Of a stretch of DNA of 64,000 bases, positions 22,809 through 32,619 are shown in pieces. The DNA is from Linnemannia elongata (taxonomy: Eukaryota; Mortierellomycota; Mortierellomycetes; Mortierellales; Mortierellaceae). The DNA lies in NCBI GenBank assembly GCA_036320915.1, contig JAXBDG010000007.1:2604001-2668000 (forward strand). The letters are read 5' to 3'. A model generated the notes under the pieces. The model was given only the letters and a program-made list of their open reading frames with translations, was not told the DNA's origin and searched no databases. Position numbers and translations under genes: made by a program. How positions within the stretch are numbered: the first letter of the stretch is position 1; every line of letters starts with the position of its first letter.

Positions 22809-24461
22809 TCACACCTTGTCATTGTCTTGACTGGGAGTACTGCTCTCCCTCAATCCAGTCTCCTCGCGCTCCTTGTCGGTCCAATGTTGACGCCGCTCCT
22901 GTTCTGCCTTCTCCTGTGCCCCTGCCCAACGGTCACGCTTGCCCGACAGGAACCAGGCAACAATGCCCAAGCCCAACACCATGCCCGCAACCTTGGTCCC
23001 TAACGGCGTCTTTTCCTGCTTCCAATCTGATCCCGAGGCCCCATCCTTGCCTCCTGTACTCGAGCTGCCCCTGCCACCACTACTGCTGTTGCTGTTATTG
23101 CTGCTGGATTCAGTGGCGCTCTTGGTGTGAGCCTTCTTCAACGCCTCCGCTGCAACTTCTTGTTTCTTGATCGCGGCAGCGCGTTCGGCCTCTGCTTGCT
23201 TCTTGGCCACCGCCTCGCGTGCCACAACTTCCTCGAGTCGTCTCTGTTCCTCGGCGTGGACACGCGCAGCTGCTTCCTTCTCCTGCTGTTCCTTGATACG
23301 GAGTTCCTTCTCGTTTTGTCCCTTTGCCTTGCGCTCCTTTTCCAGTTGTTCCTTGTGTCGAGCCTCTTTCTCCGCTTGTTCCTTCGCCTTCATCTCTTTC
23401 TCCAACTGCTCCTTGTGAAGACGCTCCCTCTCCAGTTGCGCTTTGTGACGAGCTTCGTTCTCCAGCTGTTCCTTGTGAAGACGTTCCTTCTCCAACTGGG
23501 TCTTATGGCGAGCCTCCTTCTCGAGTCGCACCTTATGAAGATGCTCCTTCTCCATCTGTGCTTTATGACGAGCCTCTTTCTCGGCCTGTTCCTTCGCCAT
23601 CCGCTCCTTCTCCAACTGCTCCTTGTAAAGACGCTCCTTCTCCAATTGTGCCTTATGACGAGCCTCCTTCTCCGTCTGCTCCTTCGCCATTCGCTCCCTC
23701 TCCACTTGCTTCTCCTTCTGCTGACGCTCCAGCTCATGCTGAACCTTCAGTCTCTCCTCATTCTCACGCTGCAATCGCAACGCCTTGACCTCTGCAGCCT
23801 CTACCATAGCCTCCGCCTCATCCCTAGCCTTTGCAGCCTCCACAGCAGCCTCAGTCTCCGCCTTGGTAAACGCAGCGAAATCCTGCCCCTCTTTCTTGAG
23901 GGGTTCAACTTGTCCGTGCCAGATCTGTTGCCGGTCTGCAAGAAGCTCTTTCTCCTGTTGCTCCAAGATCTTTTGTTCTTGCTCTTGTACAGCCTTCATT
24001 TCTGTTGTTGTAGCTGAGGTAGACGAAGCCTTGGTCGAAGCACCAGCAGCGTGATGCGGAGTAGAGTGATGCTGATGGACAAAATGAACGACCCGATCAA
24101 TAAGATCCTGTTTCCGTCCTCCAACCTTGAGCCCATTCTCTTTCAACAGTGCTTTCAAATCCTGAACCGTCATGGCTTCCAGTTCCTGCGCTGTGTAGTA
24201 CGGAACCCGAAATCCTGCCCTGTCTAGAGGTGCTGGTGATTGTGTGGCATTAGTTGTTGCTGGGGAAGAAGAGGAGGAGGATTCGGTGATTTCTTGGAGG
24301 AGGGCTTGGGAGCTGGATCGGCGGGGTGTTGATGAGGAAGCGTAGTTGCGGTGGTGGAGAGGAGAAAGAAGGCTTGCAGAGAGCTGCTGTCTAGGAGTTA
24401 TGGAGAGGATGTGGCGCCGTGTTGCGGCGGTGACCAAGAGTGTTGACTGTTTGAACAGCAT
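22809..24461 (-). CDS. Mitochondrial SAP-domain protein with long charged helix (AIM34-like)
   Basis: Intronless, 550 residues. The N-terminus (about 1-45) is rich in Arg, Ser, Thr and Leu without acids, like a mitochondrial presequence. A SAP motif lies at about 97-131 (LKALLKENGLKVGGRKQDLIDRV in spirit), a helix-turn-helix that binds nucleic acid. Residues 200-440 are almost all Glu, Lys, Arg, Gln and Ala, including 14 tandem decapeptides at 256-395. One membrane segment is at about 488-507, followed by a basic stop-transfer (KRDR). SAP plus a C-terminal membrane segment is the layout of yeast Aim34, an inner-membrane protein of unclear function. The helix makes this protein more than twice the length of Aim34 (198 residues). 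The AIM34 relation rests on architecture rather than close sequence match. Confidence 0.85.
   Translation of the reverse strand: MLFKQSTLLVTAATRRHILSITPRQQLSASLLSPLHHRNYASSSTPRRSSSQALLQEITESSSSSSPATTNATQSPAPLDRAGFRVPYYTAQELEAMTVQDLKALLKENGLKVGGRKQDLIDRVVHFVHQHHSTPHHAAGASTKASSTSATTTEMKAVQEQEQKILEQQEKELLADRQQIWHGQVEPLKKEGQDFAAFTKAETEAAVEAAKARDEAEAMVEAAEVKALRLQRENEERLKVQHELERQQKEKQVERERMAKEQTEKEARHKAQLEKERLYKEQLEKERMAKEQAEKEARHKAQMEKEHLHKVRLEKEARHKTQLEKERLHKEQLENEARHKAQLERERLHKEQLEKEMKAKEQAEKEARHKEQLEKERKAKGQNEKELRIKEQQEKEAAARVHAEEQRRLEEVVAREAVAKKQAEAERAAAIKKQEVAAEALKKAHTKSATESSSNNSNSSSGGRGSSSTGGKDGASGSDWKQEKTPLGTKVAGMVLGLGIVAWFLSGKRDRWAGAQEKAEQERRQHWTDKEREETGLRESSTPSQDNDKV
23277..23696 (-). repeat. 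14 tandem 30-bp (decapeptide) repeats inside the SAP-domain gene
   Basis: Units read ExxxKxQxEK with variants such as EARHKAQLEK, ERLHKEQLEK and ERMAKEQAEK. EARHK and ERLHK types partly alternate, which suggests growth by 60-bp steps. No unit is frameshifted. Confidence 0.9.
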
Positions 24462-25136
24462 GGTTGTGTGCTATCGGTCGGTTGTTTCCTGTTTGTTGTT
24501 TTATCCGGTTTAATTGGTTGTTTGTTGTTGGTGCCGAGGATGTGTGCTGTTTACGCCACGAAGTAGGGACAACTAAATATTCATAACAATAAGAGCAACA
24601 GTAAAGTTAGGAGGTGAATGTAGAGAGCAACAACTGTCCGGAAATCACTCTTCTTTTCCATGAGGCCAGACAGCAACGAATCTCAAACTTTCTTACCAGT
24701 TGTTCGAGCAGCAGAGAGGGAATGGAGTAAAGAAAGGTGAGGATCGGAAACAAAAGGGAAGGAACAAAGAAGAAGGAAAGCCAATGCCGTTAGTGCTGTT
24801 TGTGTCTGAGACCCTCCTTTCTTCTCCCTCCGACCGGAACCAAAGAGAAGAAGGCAAGAAAAAAAAAAAAAAACTTTGACGCGCTTTGCATTAAGCCTTC
24901 TCTGTTGCACGTGACTCATGTTTCGTATTTAAAGGCACGGTCGCGCTTCTCGTCTTTTTTCACCCTACTCCTTTTGTACTTCCATCATTGCTTTCCTGTT
25001 TTCGTTTCGCCTTTTATTGCCCTCATATTCTTTCAAACACAACGACAAACGTAAGTAATTGCCAAATTGTGCTTTTGTTCCAAATTGTGCCCTTTTTCTA
25101 CTGTTATACACACATTGAATTAATTGACGGCGACCC

Positions 25137-25270
25137 ATGGCTACTGATGTGTTGACATCTGAGGCCCAGTGTCTAAAAGCGGTCGGGCCCACGTTAACCT
25201 CCAAGTTGAATGGTCTACCTTCATTGGAGGACGGGGGCACATTGCCGCCCTATGCCTCAATTGGTTTTTG
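25137..25270 (+). repeat. Structured 130-bp element, copy 1
   Basis: About 80% identical to copy 2 overall and nearly 90% in the core from CTAAAAGC to TGCCTCA. It can fold into CCTCCAA...TTGGAGG and GGGGGCA-CAT-TGCCGCCC hairpins. On the plus strand this copy also reads as an open frame from ATG at 25137, which is broken in copy 2. Confidence 0.75.
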
Positions 25271-25319
25271 TCGATTGTTTTTGCCTGTTTATTTTTATTT
25301 CTTTTACAATGAGCAATCG

Positions 25320-25448
25320 ATGGCGAACGGTGGCCACATCTGTGGCACAGTTCTAAAAGCGTCGGGCCCACATGAACCTCCAAGTTGAATGATCGACCTT
25401 CTTGGAGGACGGGGGCACATTGCCGCCCTATGCCTCATTGTTCTTTGT
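25320..25448 (+). repeat. Structured 130-bp element, copy 2
   Basis: Lies 180 bp after copy 1 at the conserved CTAAAAGC. Its first hairpin is a perfect 8-bp stem (CCTCCAAG...CTTGGAGG); the second hairpin is identical to that of copy 1. Single-base indels relative to copy 1 break any shared reading frame. Confidence 0.75.
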
Positions 25449-26105
25449 AGACCTGTTGAGTAATTTTGGGTAATTGAAGAAACTTGACAGATTCTTCTAA
25501 CAATATGACTAACGCAATCACTCTGGTTTCCATGTGATGCGCGAGAATGTCCACCGACAACGGTCAACAAAGGAAGAGCAGCCACCAAAACCTCGGTACA
25601 CGCAATACGGCAGATACAAGGAGCAGGAGAAGGTCTATTTTCAACATTTTGTTGCCGAAATCGGGAAGGAAGATGAAGTGAACTTTAGACTGGCGGAGAG
25701 CAAGAAGGAGCCGGTTGGTGAAGCATTGAGGCAAATGATGGTGGAAGATGGATGGCAGAATATCACAGACAGAGGAGAGGAAGGAGGACAGGATAATGTA
25801 GTCCGAGATGGTGCCTGCTTCGGCGAGTCCCCAAGTGGCGACGAATACCCAAGCATTGAACCCCACAATAAATCAATTGTCATATCACTCTCACGTGCTC
25901 CACTATATTCGGGACTGCCTTTGGTTAGAATAGCGCTTTTGAGAGGGGTGATTCAGTCCGAATGGTTTGGTTTTGGCGACAAAATCATCAACAAACTGTT
26001 AACAATTTTCTTCGTGATTTTGTCGTGTCTTCCTTTTTCCTCTTTGCACATCCCTCTTGCCTCCCTTTTCACCTCTCACGCACACTTCTTCACCCCCATC
26101 AAAAC

Positions 26106-27791
26106 ATGGAAGGCTGCACCCCCGTCTCCGCCAATTCTGCGGACACCACATTACCGCAAACAACAACAACACCTCTCGAACTTGCCACGGCAACAGCGGA
26201 GGCAACCTCAACAGCCATCGCAAGCACATCCTCTGATATGTCGCTCACAGCCGCCCTCGAGTCCTCCTGTACCCTCTCCGATTCTTTTTCTCCTGCCGAC
26301 GCTACCCTTGCTACTGGTGCCGCTGATCTTCCTCGTCCCTCACATTCGAGCCCCTTCGTTGTTGCCTCTGCTGCTGATGCTCCTTCGTGCGGTGGCGGAT
26401 GTACTGGCACTTCTTCTTCTTCAGCTGCAGAAGCGGAAGTGGGCGTAGCGCCAACAATGACGAGTATTGACGAATCCACCACCACCCCCTCGCACAACCA
26501 CACTCACAACACTAACAACAAAATCGACAAAAGCAAGAAGAAGAGGAAGGTGGTCAGGATAGATATCTACTCCGACACCACCTGTCCGTGGTGCTACATC
26601 ACAAAGAAGCGGCTCGAGAAAGCCATCCATGCCTTCCAACTCGCCTCTTCTTCTCCCTCTGACTCAACATCGATCAATGCAGATTCGAGCGTCGTCGTGC
26701 ACGAAGGGTGCTCTTCCAACTCAAACCCTCCCCCTCCTGCGGTAAAACCTTCAGCGCAGTCATCGTCTTCTGATCCATCCCCCTCCTCCTCCTCTTCCTT
26801 CGCAGCCCCGCCAATCAACCCAACCCTCCCTCCACGCGAAGAAGAGATACACTTTGACATCCACTGGCGCCCCTTCCAACTCGACCCCCAAGCACCCCGG
26901 GAACCCATCCGGAAAACGAAAATGTACCACCGCAAATTCGGGACAGAAAAGACCCTTCAAGTCCAGGAGCGGGTTGCGGCGGCCGGGAAGGCGGAGGGGG
27001 TGATCTTTACTTATTCCGATCAGTCGTTGTATTCAAATACGATTGATTCGCATAGAGTCCTTCGGTTTGCCAGGGAGCGGCTTGGTCGTCTTCCTCTTGG
27101 AACGACAAGAGAGGAAGAGGCTGTGGTTGTGGAGGAGGAGGGGAGGAGAAAGATGGTGGATAGTGGGAACGCACTGAACGGATCGTACCACCTCCAAGCC
27201 CAGGATCAGGAAGACTACTTCCCCACCTACACCCCGGCGAACCACCAAGAAGAAGACTCCTATTTCTCTTGCTCACCCCAAGAGGAAGAGGAGGAAGAGG
27301 AAGAGGAAGTGGACGAATGGGGCGCAAGGATGGAGGACGCAATGGTCGACGAACTTTTCAGGTCCCACTTTGAACGGGGCGAATGCTCAGAATTCGAGAC
27401 CCTCATATCCTGTGCAAGATCTGTTCTCGTACAAACCGCCGCTTTCTCCGCAGCCGCTGCCGCCGCCCTCTCTCTCTCTCTTCCTCCTTCCTCTTCCTCC
27501 GCCTCCTCCCTCCATGAACCAAACAACACCAATGAGAGCACAGAAGAGAAAGAACACACGGCCCGCTTACTAAAGGCAAAGGAACAGGAACTGATCGACC
27601 AACAGCTGGAAGAGCTCGACTTGTACCTCCACAGCGACGAAGGACTGGACGAGGTCAGGGAGGAGATCCGTGTTGCAAAGGAGGATCTGGGCATGCAGGG
27701 GGTTCCTATGATCGTTATACAGAACGAGTACCTCCTCTCGGGTGCTCAGACAACCAACACTTTTGTTCAGGTCCTCCAACGCGTTATTTAG
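26106..27791 (+). CDS. DsbA/FrnE-family thiol oxidoreductase with large disordered insertions
   Basis: Intronless, 561 residues. The core is a thioredoxin-fold DsbA-like domain of the FrnE type: strand RIDIYSDTTCPWCYITKKRLEK at about 151-172 in outline, with the CPWC redox pair Cys160/Cys163, and near the C-terminus the cis-proline element GVPMIVI followed by LLSGAQ, typical of the family. Such proteins catalyse dithiol/disulfide exchange; no secretion signal is seen, so cytosol is likely. The usual domain is about 210-220 residues. Here 140 Ser/Thr/Ala-rich residues precede it, a Ser/Pro segment (about 181-240) interrupts it after the first helix, and an acidic stretch with a run of Glu plus an Ala/Leu/Ser stretch interrupt the helical domain. 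The ATG at 26106 follows a CT-rich leader; the upstream in-frame ATG (25962) would add 48 atypical residues. Confidence 0.87.
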   Translation: MEGCTPVSANSADTTLPQTTTTPLELATATAEATSTAIASTSSDMSLTAALESSCTLSDSFSPADATLATGAADLPRPSHSSPFVVASAADAPSCGGGCTGTSSSSAAEAEVGVAPTMTSIDESTTTPSHNHTHNTNNKIDKSKKKRKVVRIDIYSDTTCPWCYITKKRLEKAIHAFQLASSSPSDSTSINADSSVVVHEGCSSNSNPPPPAVKPSAQSSSSDPSPSSSSSFAAPPINPTLPPREEEIHFDIHWRPFQLDPQAPREPIRKTKMYHRKFGTEKTLQVQERVAAAGKAEGVIFTYSDQSLYSNTIDSHRVLRFARERLGRLPLGTTREEEAVVVEEEGRRKMVDSGNALNGSYHLQAQDQEDYFPTYTPANHQEEDSYFSCSPQEEEEEEEEEVDEWGARMEDAMVDELFRSHFERGECSEFETLISCARSVLVQTAAFSAAAAAALSLSLPPSSSSASSLHEPNNTNESTEEKEHTARLLKAKEQELIDQQLEELDLYLHSDEGLDEVREEIRVAKEDLGMQGVPMIVIQNEYLLSGAQTTNTFVQVLQRVI

Positions 27792-27969
27792 GATTTCTTA
27801 GATCTTTTTAACACGACAGCCCCACGTTTTTTTAGTTTTTCATATTTACACACCCAAAAGGTCGCATTCACCAAACTAAGAAATGTGATATGATATGGTA
27901 CACTCTATTGATACAATGTTACAATTGCACTGAAGCAATGCCTATGCTTTCCTGAGACTATCCAAAAGT

Positions 27970-30900
27970 TCAGTCCCAGAGCTCGTAGTCGTCGAGATCA
28001 GGCAGGATCTCGTCGTCGTCTCCAAACTCAAACTCATTGTTGCTACTACTGCTCGGATCGCCCCACAACTGCCCCGTCTTAACCGCCGTCCGACTCTGCC
28101 CCACTTCCGCCTGCCTCCTCTGACTCTGCACCGAACCTTGATCCTGAGTCCGGCCTTGACTACGTCGTGGAGTCTGTCCTTGTCCATGTCCAAATGAAGA
28201 CCGCTGCGCCTTACGTCCTTGACTACCAGAAGGCGACCCTTTGCCCGCCTCACCAAACCTAGTGCTGGATAGGGTTCTTGCAGACACAAACCCTTGATGG
28301 CCATTCGACACCCTGGAAGTGTCCTGGTTTCGAGACTTGATGCCTCCAGGTACCTCATACCGCTCCCTCGCGTCTCCTTCGACAGCTTGCCTTCTCCACA
28401 CATCATCATCCGAACTCTCGATCAGCACGACCTCCTGCGGCGACGGTGTTGCTTTGGCGGTTTTCAGGCTGCCGGTTGCCTTCGTAGTGGGTTGTGGTGC
28501 CCTTGGAGGCAAATCATCCTGATGATTGTCTGTAAAAGTTGGCGCTTCTTGGTCAGGTTGATACCACTGCCCAGCGTTGGGTACGGGTGGGATATCAAAG
28601 ACAACAAACGCCATTGCAGGCTGTAGAACCAAGGACACCTCATCCGTCTCTTCCCCGTCAAGGTCATCCTGACCAAGCTCTGAACCGTCATCCTCCGAGG
28701 CAGGAGCTCTATACCACAGCGCCGGCAATGTAGCAAACTCCTGGAAATCAAATCCCTTCTGCTGTCTCGCTCTCGACTCGCGCGTTGGAAGAGGGTCGTC
28801 GTCTTCGTAAGGCGAGGGCGACATGGTGGGTCCTCGGCTGCACTGTTGATCGTCCTGGAACCCAAACATATTGTCGAGTCCGCCCATAATCTCTCGATCA
28901 ACTTCGTCATCCGAGACGGTATGAAAGAACGACTTGATCGATACTTGAGGTGCGGTGGCGGTAGGCTTAGCCTTGGAACCTGGCTTGGGTACAACTCCAC
29001 CTTCGTTCCTGGCATCCTTCTTCTGAGCCGCTGTAGTCTGCTTGCGCCGAGGTTTGGGCATTACCTTGGGACGGCCATGATCTCCTCCTGTCTTGCTACG
29101 ACCAATATCATCGTCGGTCGTCGTATGATCCTCCAACTCCGAATCACTTAGTATGACTCTCCTACGACGACCTGGTAGAGAAGAGCCTTTGGCGCTTCCT
29201 ATGCGTTGGCCAAGATCCTCCATCTCATCGTCATCCAGCGAGTCGTGTGAGTAGGCGTCGGAATTTTTGTTCCTACTCAAGAATGACTTCATCGCTGACC
29301 TGGACCGTCCTGTACCGTCGTCATCCTGGTCCTGATACATGTCCTGATCCAAAGTCTTCGACTTTTCGAGCAGCGCCAACATCCGCTTGGTATAAGGGTC
29401 CGGTTCGTCAGACGTCAAAGATCTCGAGGCACTATTCAGCGACTGCTCGACCCGAGCCTTGGCCATCCGATTGACATTCTTGATATACTCCAGTGTCCGA
29501 GTCGAGTGGCCAACTACGAAAGTCTTGTCTGGGACCATAGTAGATTTCTTGTTCCGCAACATCGTATTACACGCGCTGCGAAACGTAATCTTCCGGATCT
29601 GCTTCTTGGGCAACCGATACCGCTGCTGAAACTGCGCCAGTTCGTCAGGCTCCAAATAAGCGCCACGCAATCGATTCGTTTGCGCAGGAGTCTCATTCTC
29701 GAGTCGCTTACGCTTCTTGGCGAGTGCAGGGTTAACGTAGGTGGGGACGTTGATGTTGAGAAGATCGCATGTGGGGAGTGGTCCTGCAGGGATGATCTTG
29801 GGATTCTCGGGGTAGTACACGATCTGATTGCCCTGCGTGATCGCCTTTTGCACAGCCTTGTAGGTCGACTGCGACTTGCGGTACTTTCCCTCTTCCTGGC
29901 CCTCCGCAAGCAATAAGCAGATCTTTCCCGCACGCTTGCGTCCTGTGCGACCCATTCTTTGCAGCTATTAGCATGCAATGGATACCAATAAAATAAATAC
30001 ATCAGTTCACGCATCAAAGCAGACTTTCATTGAGAAGTCACTATCAAAAGATAAAAGCCAAAGGGTTGAGCTTACCATGCGGATAGGTGAAGAATGGCTG
30101 TCGTAACAGACGATTAGGTCGACATCTCCAATGTCGAGGCCCTCCTCTCCAATCGACGTCGCTACCAGGACATTGTACTCGCCCTTCTGAAAGTCAGCCA
30201 CAACCTACGTTTTAACAAACAAGAACAATGAAGACGATTTTAGAATGGACACCAAGATACCATTGCATTGCGGATCAAATTACAAAGAGGTCAAAGAGGG
30301 TACCTTTTGCTGCTCCTTTTGAGAAATACCCTTTTTGCCTTTGGCAGTGGCCTGTCCAATGAACTGCCGGACCTTGATCAAGGGTCGATGCTTCTCCAGA
30401 GCTCTGCTAATCTCGTCGACCGACTCTCGAAAATTGGCAAATATCATGATGCGTGTCTGTGCAGGAGTAGCACGGTCACCAGCGCCAGCGGTTGAAGACG
30501 AGCTTCGGGATGCATCGGTCTTGTCCTGGTGATCCATAAAGTGCTTAATCACAATCGCCACCAATCGTTCAATCTTGGGATGACTGACAAAAGTCGGCTG
30601 TTTAACCTTGAGCCGAATCTGATCCATCATCCTCATGAACTCTGGGTTCTCCTCCATCGCCTTCCGAGCTAACGACATCTTGATCTCATCATCTTCGTCG
30701 TCATCTTGGTTGTTTTTGTTCTTCTTGGAGCCGGTGCTTCCTCGACCTCTTCCTGTAGCTTCCTGCTCGTCCCGTTCTGCCGCAGCGTCCCTTGAAGAAT
30801 GTGGGTCCATGTTAACAAAGAATGGCCAGATACCGTAGACGACAAGCAGCTCGTAGGCGGCGACCAGACTCATGCAGATGAGAGAGGTCCTCACAATGAG

Positions 30901-32619
30901 GTTTTTGGTGAACGTGTTGCCTCTGTTTTCCTGTATATAGCCGTTCTTCCCCTGCAAAATAACAAACCGGCTCAGCTGCGCAGGGTCAGCGGTCCTGATG
31001 ACACCAGACTTCATGAGTCGCTCCAGATATGGCCGCATCATCCTCACAAATTTGTCCCGAATCTCACTGATATCTCTCCCACAAGGGACCACGATTTCGG
31101 TGATGTTGCGCTTGAACACATACGCCTGCAAGTCCATTGAATCCTCTGTCCGCGACTCGATCTTGGCAATCTTGAGGTTGGTGACAACCTTTTGGACCGC
31201 TCGGATGTCACTTCCAGGGGTAGCACTCAGAGCCAAGATCCGGACATCTCGATTGATGGGCTCCAGCTCTCGAACGACTTGCGAGTACGCATAGTTTCCT
31301 GTCGCACGATGGGCCTCGTCGACCACTAGACAAACTAGATCCTTCGCGGGGCAAAGTCCACTCTTGAGGTCGTTGTTGAGGATCTGGGGCGTGCAAAAGA
31401 AGACTCGTTTATCCTTCCAGACCTGTTGTCTGAGTGCTGGGTTGCTCTGTCCTGTCAGCTCCACGGTAGCTTCCTGGGGGATCCCACAGATGTTGAAACA
31501 AGCCTCAATCTGTTGGTTCACAAGAGGTCGGGTCGGTGCCATGAAGACGATCTTGGATTTGGGGAACCACCGAAAGTAGTTGAGCATTACCACAGCAGCA
31601 ATGAAGGTCTTTCCAAGTCCTGTAGGGAGCGAAACCAGGGTGTTGGTGAAGAGCGCCCGCCGAATGATGTTATACTGGTAGTCGCGCTTCGGGTAATTGA
31701 TGGGGTATTGCCAGGTGAGGATCGCCCGGTCGTCGATGGTATGGTGAGTCGGTCTCTGAGCGGGTTGGACGGGGATTTCTGGACTCTTGTAGATGTCTTC
31801 TGCAAAATCGTTGTTTGGATCGGACCGAGGGATTATGGCGGTGTTGTTTCTGTTGTTATTGGTGTTTGTTTTCCTCAGTGTTGCGAAGCCGTTATTATTA
31901 TTGTTGTTTGCCTTGAAGTATGGCGATGCATTGTTGTTCCCGTTGGCAGCCATGAGTCCAGATCCTGTCCTTGCCAACCCGCCTTGGATGTTGTTAGTGC
32001 TGAATCCATTGGCATTGTTGTTGTTAATGGGGTTGGGTTGATTCGTTGCGCCACCAAATATCGAAAACAGCTTTGCCGGTTGCGCAGGCTTTGTCTGAAC
32101 CTGAGGTGGTGTGGCCTTGTTGAAGAACTGTTGACCTTGGCCTTGGCGCTGCTGTTGGAGCTGTTGTTGTGGAGGCCTTATGTTATTTCCGGAAAAGAAG
32201 TTCGACCGAACAGGTACAGAAGAGGACGAAGACGACGTAGAAGGTGCGGGATTATCCTCGTCCATGAGGTCCTTGTCGTCCAACAAAAACGCGGCATCGT
32301 CCAGATCTCCGAAATCCTCAAACTCATCCCTTTGCTGTAGTTGCTGTTGCGCCCTATTGTTGTTGTTGCTGTTGTTGTTGTTGTTGTTAAAGGTAGGAGT
32401 GGTGTTATTTCTGTTGGATTGGAAGAATGTGTTTTGTTTGTTGTTGTTGCTGCTAGATGCAGTAGTGGTCTGATTCCAGGTATTATTGACAGAGGGCTGA
32501 TGTTGATGTTGAAAGCGCTGAGACTTGTAGTCGTTGGCGAGCATGGCCTTTTCGTCGTCGTCGAGGTCGAGGTCGGCGAGGTCGCCAAAGTCAAAGTCGT
32601 CGTCCATGGAAGGGGCCAT
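27970..32619 (-). CDS. mph1: Mph1/FANCM-type DNA helicase
   Basis: DEAH superfamily-2 helicase/translocase that remodels replication forks and D-loops, acting in the nucleus. Three exons (32619-30304, 30204-30076, 29964-27970) give 1,479 residues; both introns are phase 0. Motifs: Walker A PTGLGKT 332-338, DEAH 434-437, SAT, then [14 protein letters not shown] in exon 2 and [10 protein letters not shown] at the start of exon 3, all matching Mph1 order. The N-terminal 290 residues are Asn/Gln-rich and disordered. The tail (about 900-1479) is disordered but carries a PIP-box match QVSIKSFF (1155-1162) and two SUMO-interaction-like motifs ([17 protein letters not shown]). Human FANCM also has a C-terminal nuclease-like/HhH region, which is not seen here; fungal Mph1 lacks it too. 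The 3' end converges on the oxidoreductase gene with 178 bp between. Confidence 0.94.

Larger units (their letters stand above)
24462..26105. other. Divergent intergenic region with duplicated element
   Basis: Upstream of both the SAP-domain gene (-) and the thiol oxidoreductase (+). Contains the 130-bp element pair at 25137-25448. A 300-nt open stretch follows (25534-25900) with polar, non-repetitive codons that could be a relic exon but has no recognised homology. A CT-rich tract at 26030-26100 sits directly before the next start codon. Confidence 0.5.

Noticed and set aside
25534..26448. 304-codon open frame overlapping the oxidoreductase start
   Set aside because: Its 3' half is another frame of the oxidoreductase gene. 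The first 110 codons look somewhat coding-like, but no family or splice pattern supports a gene.
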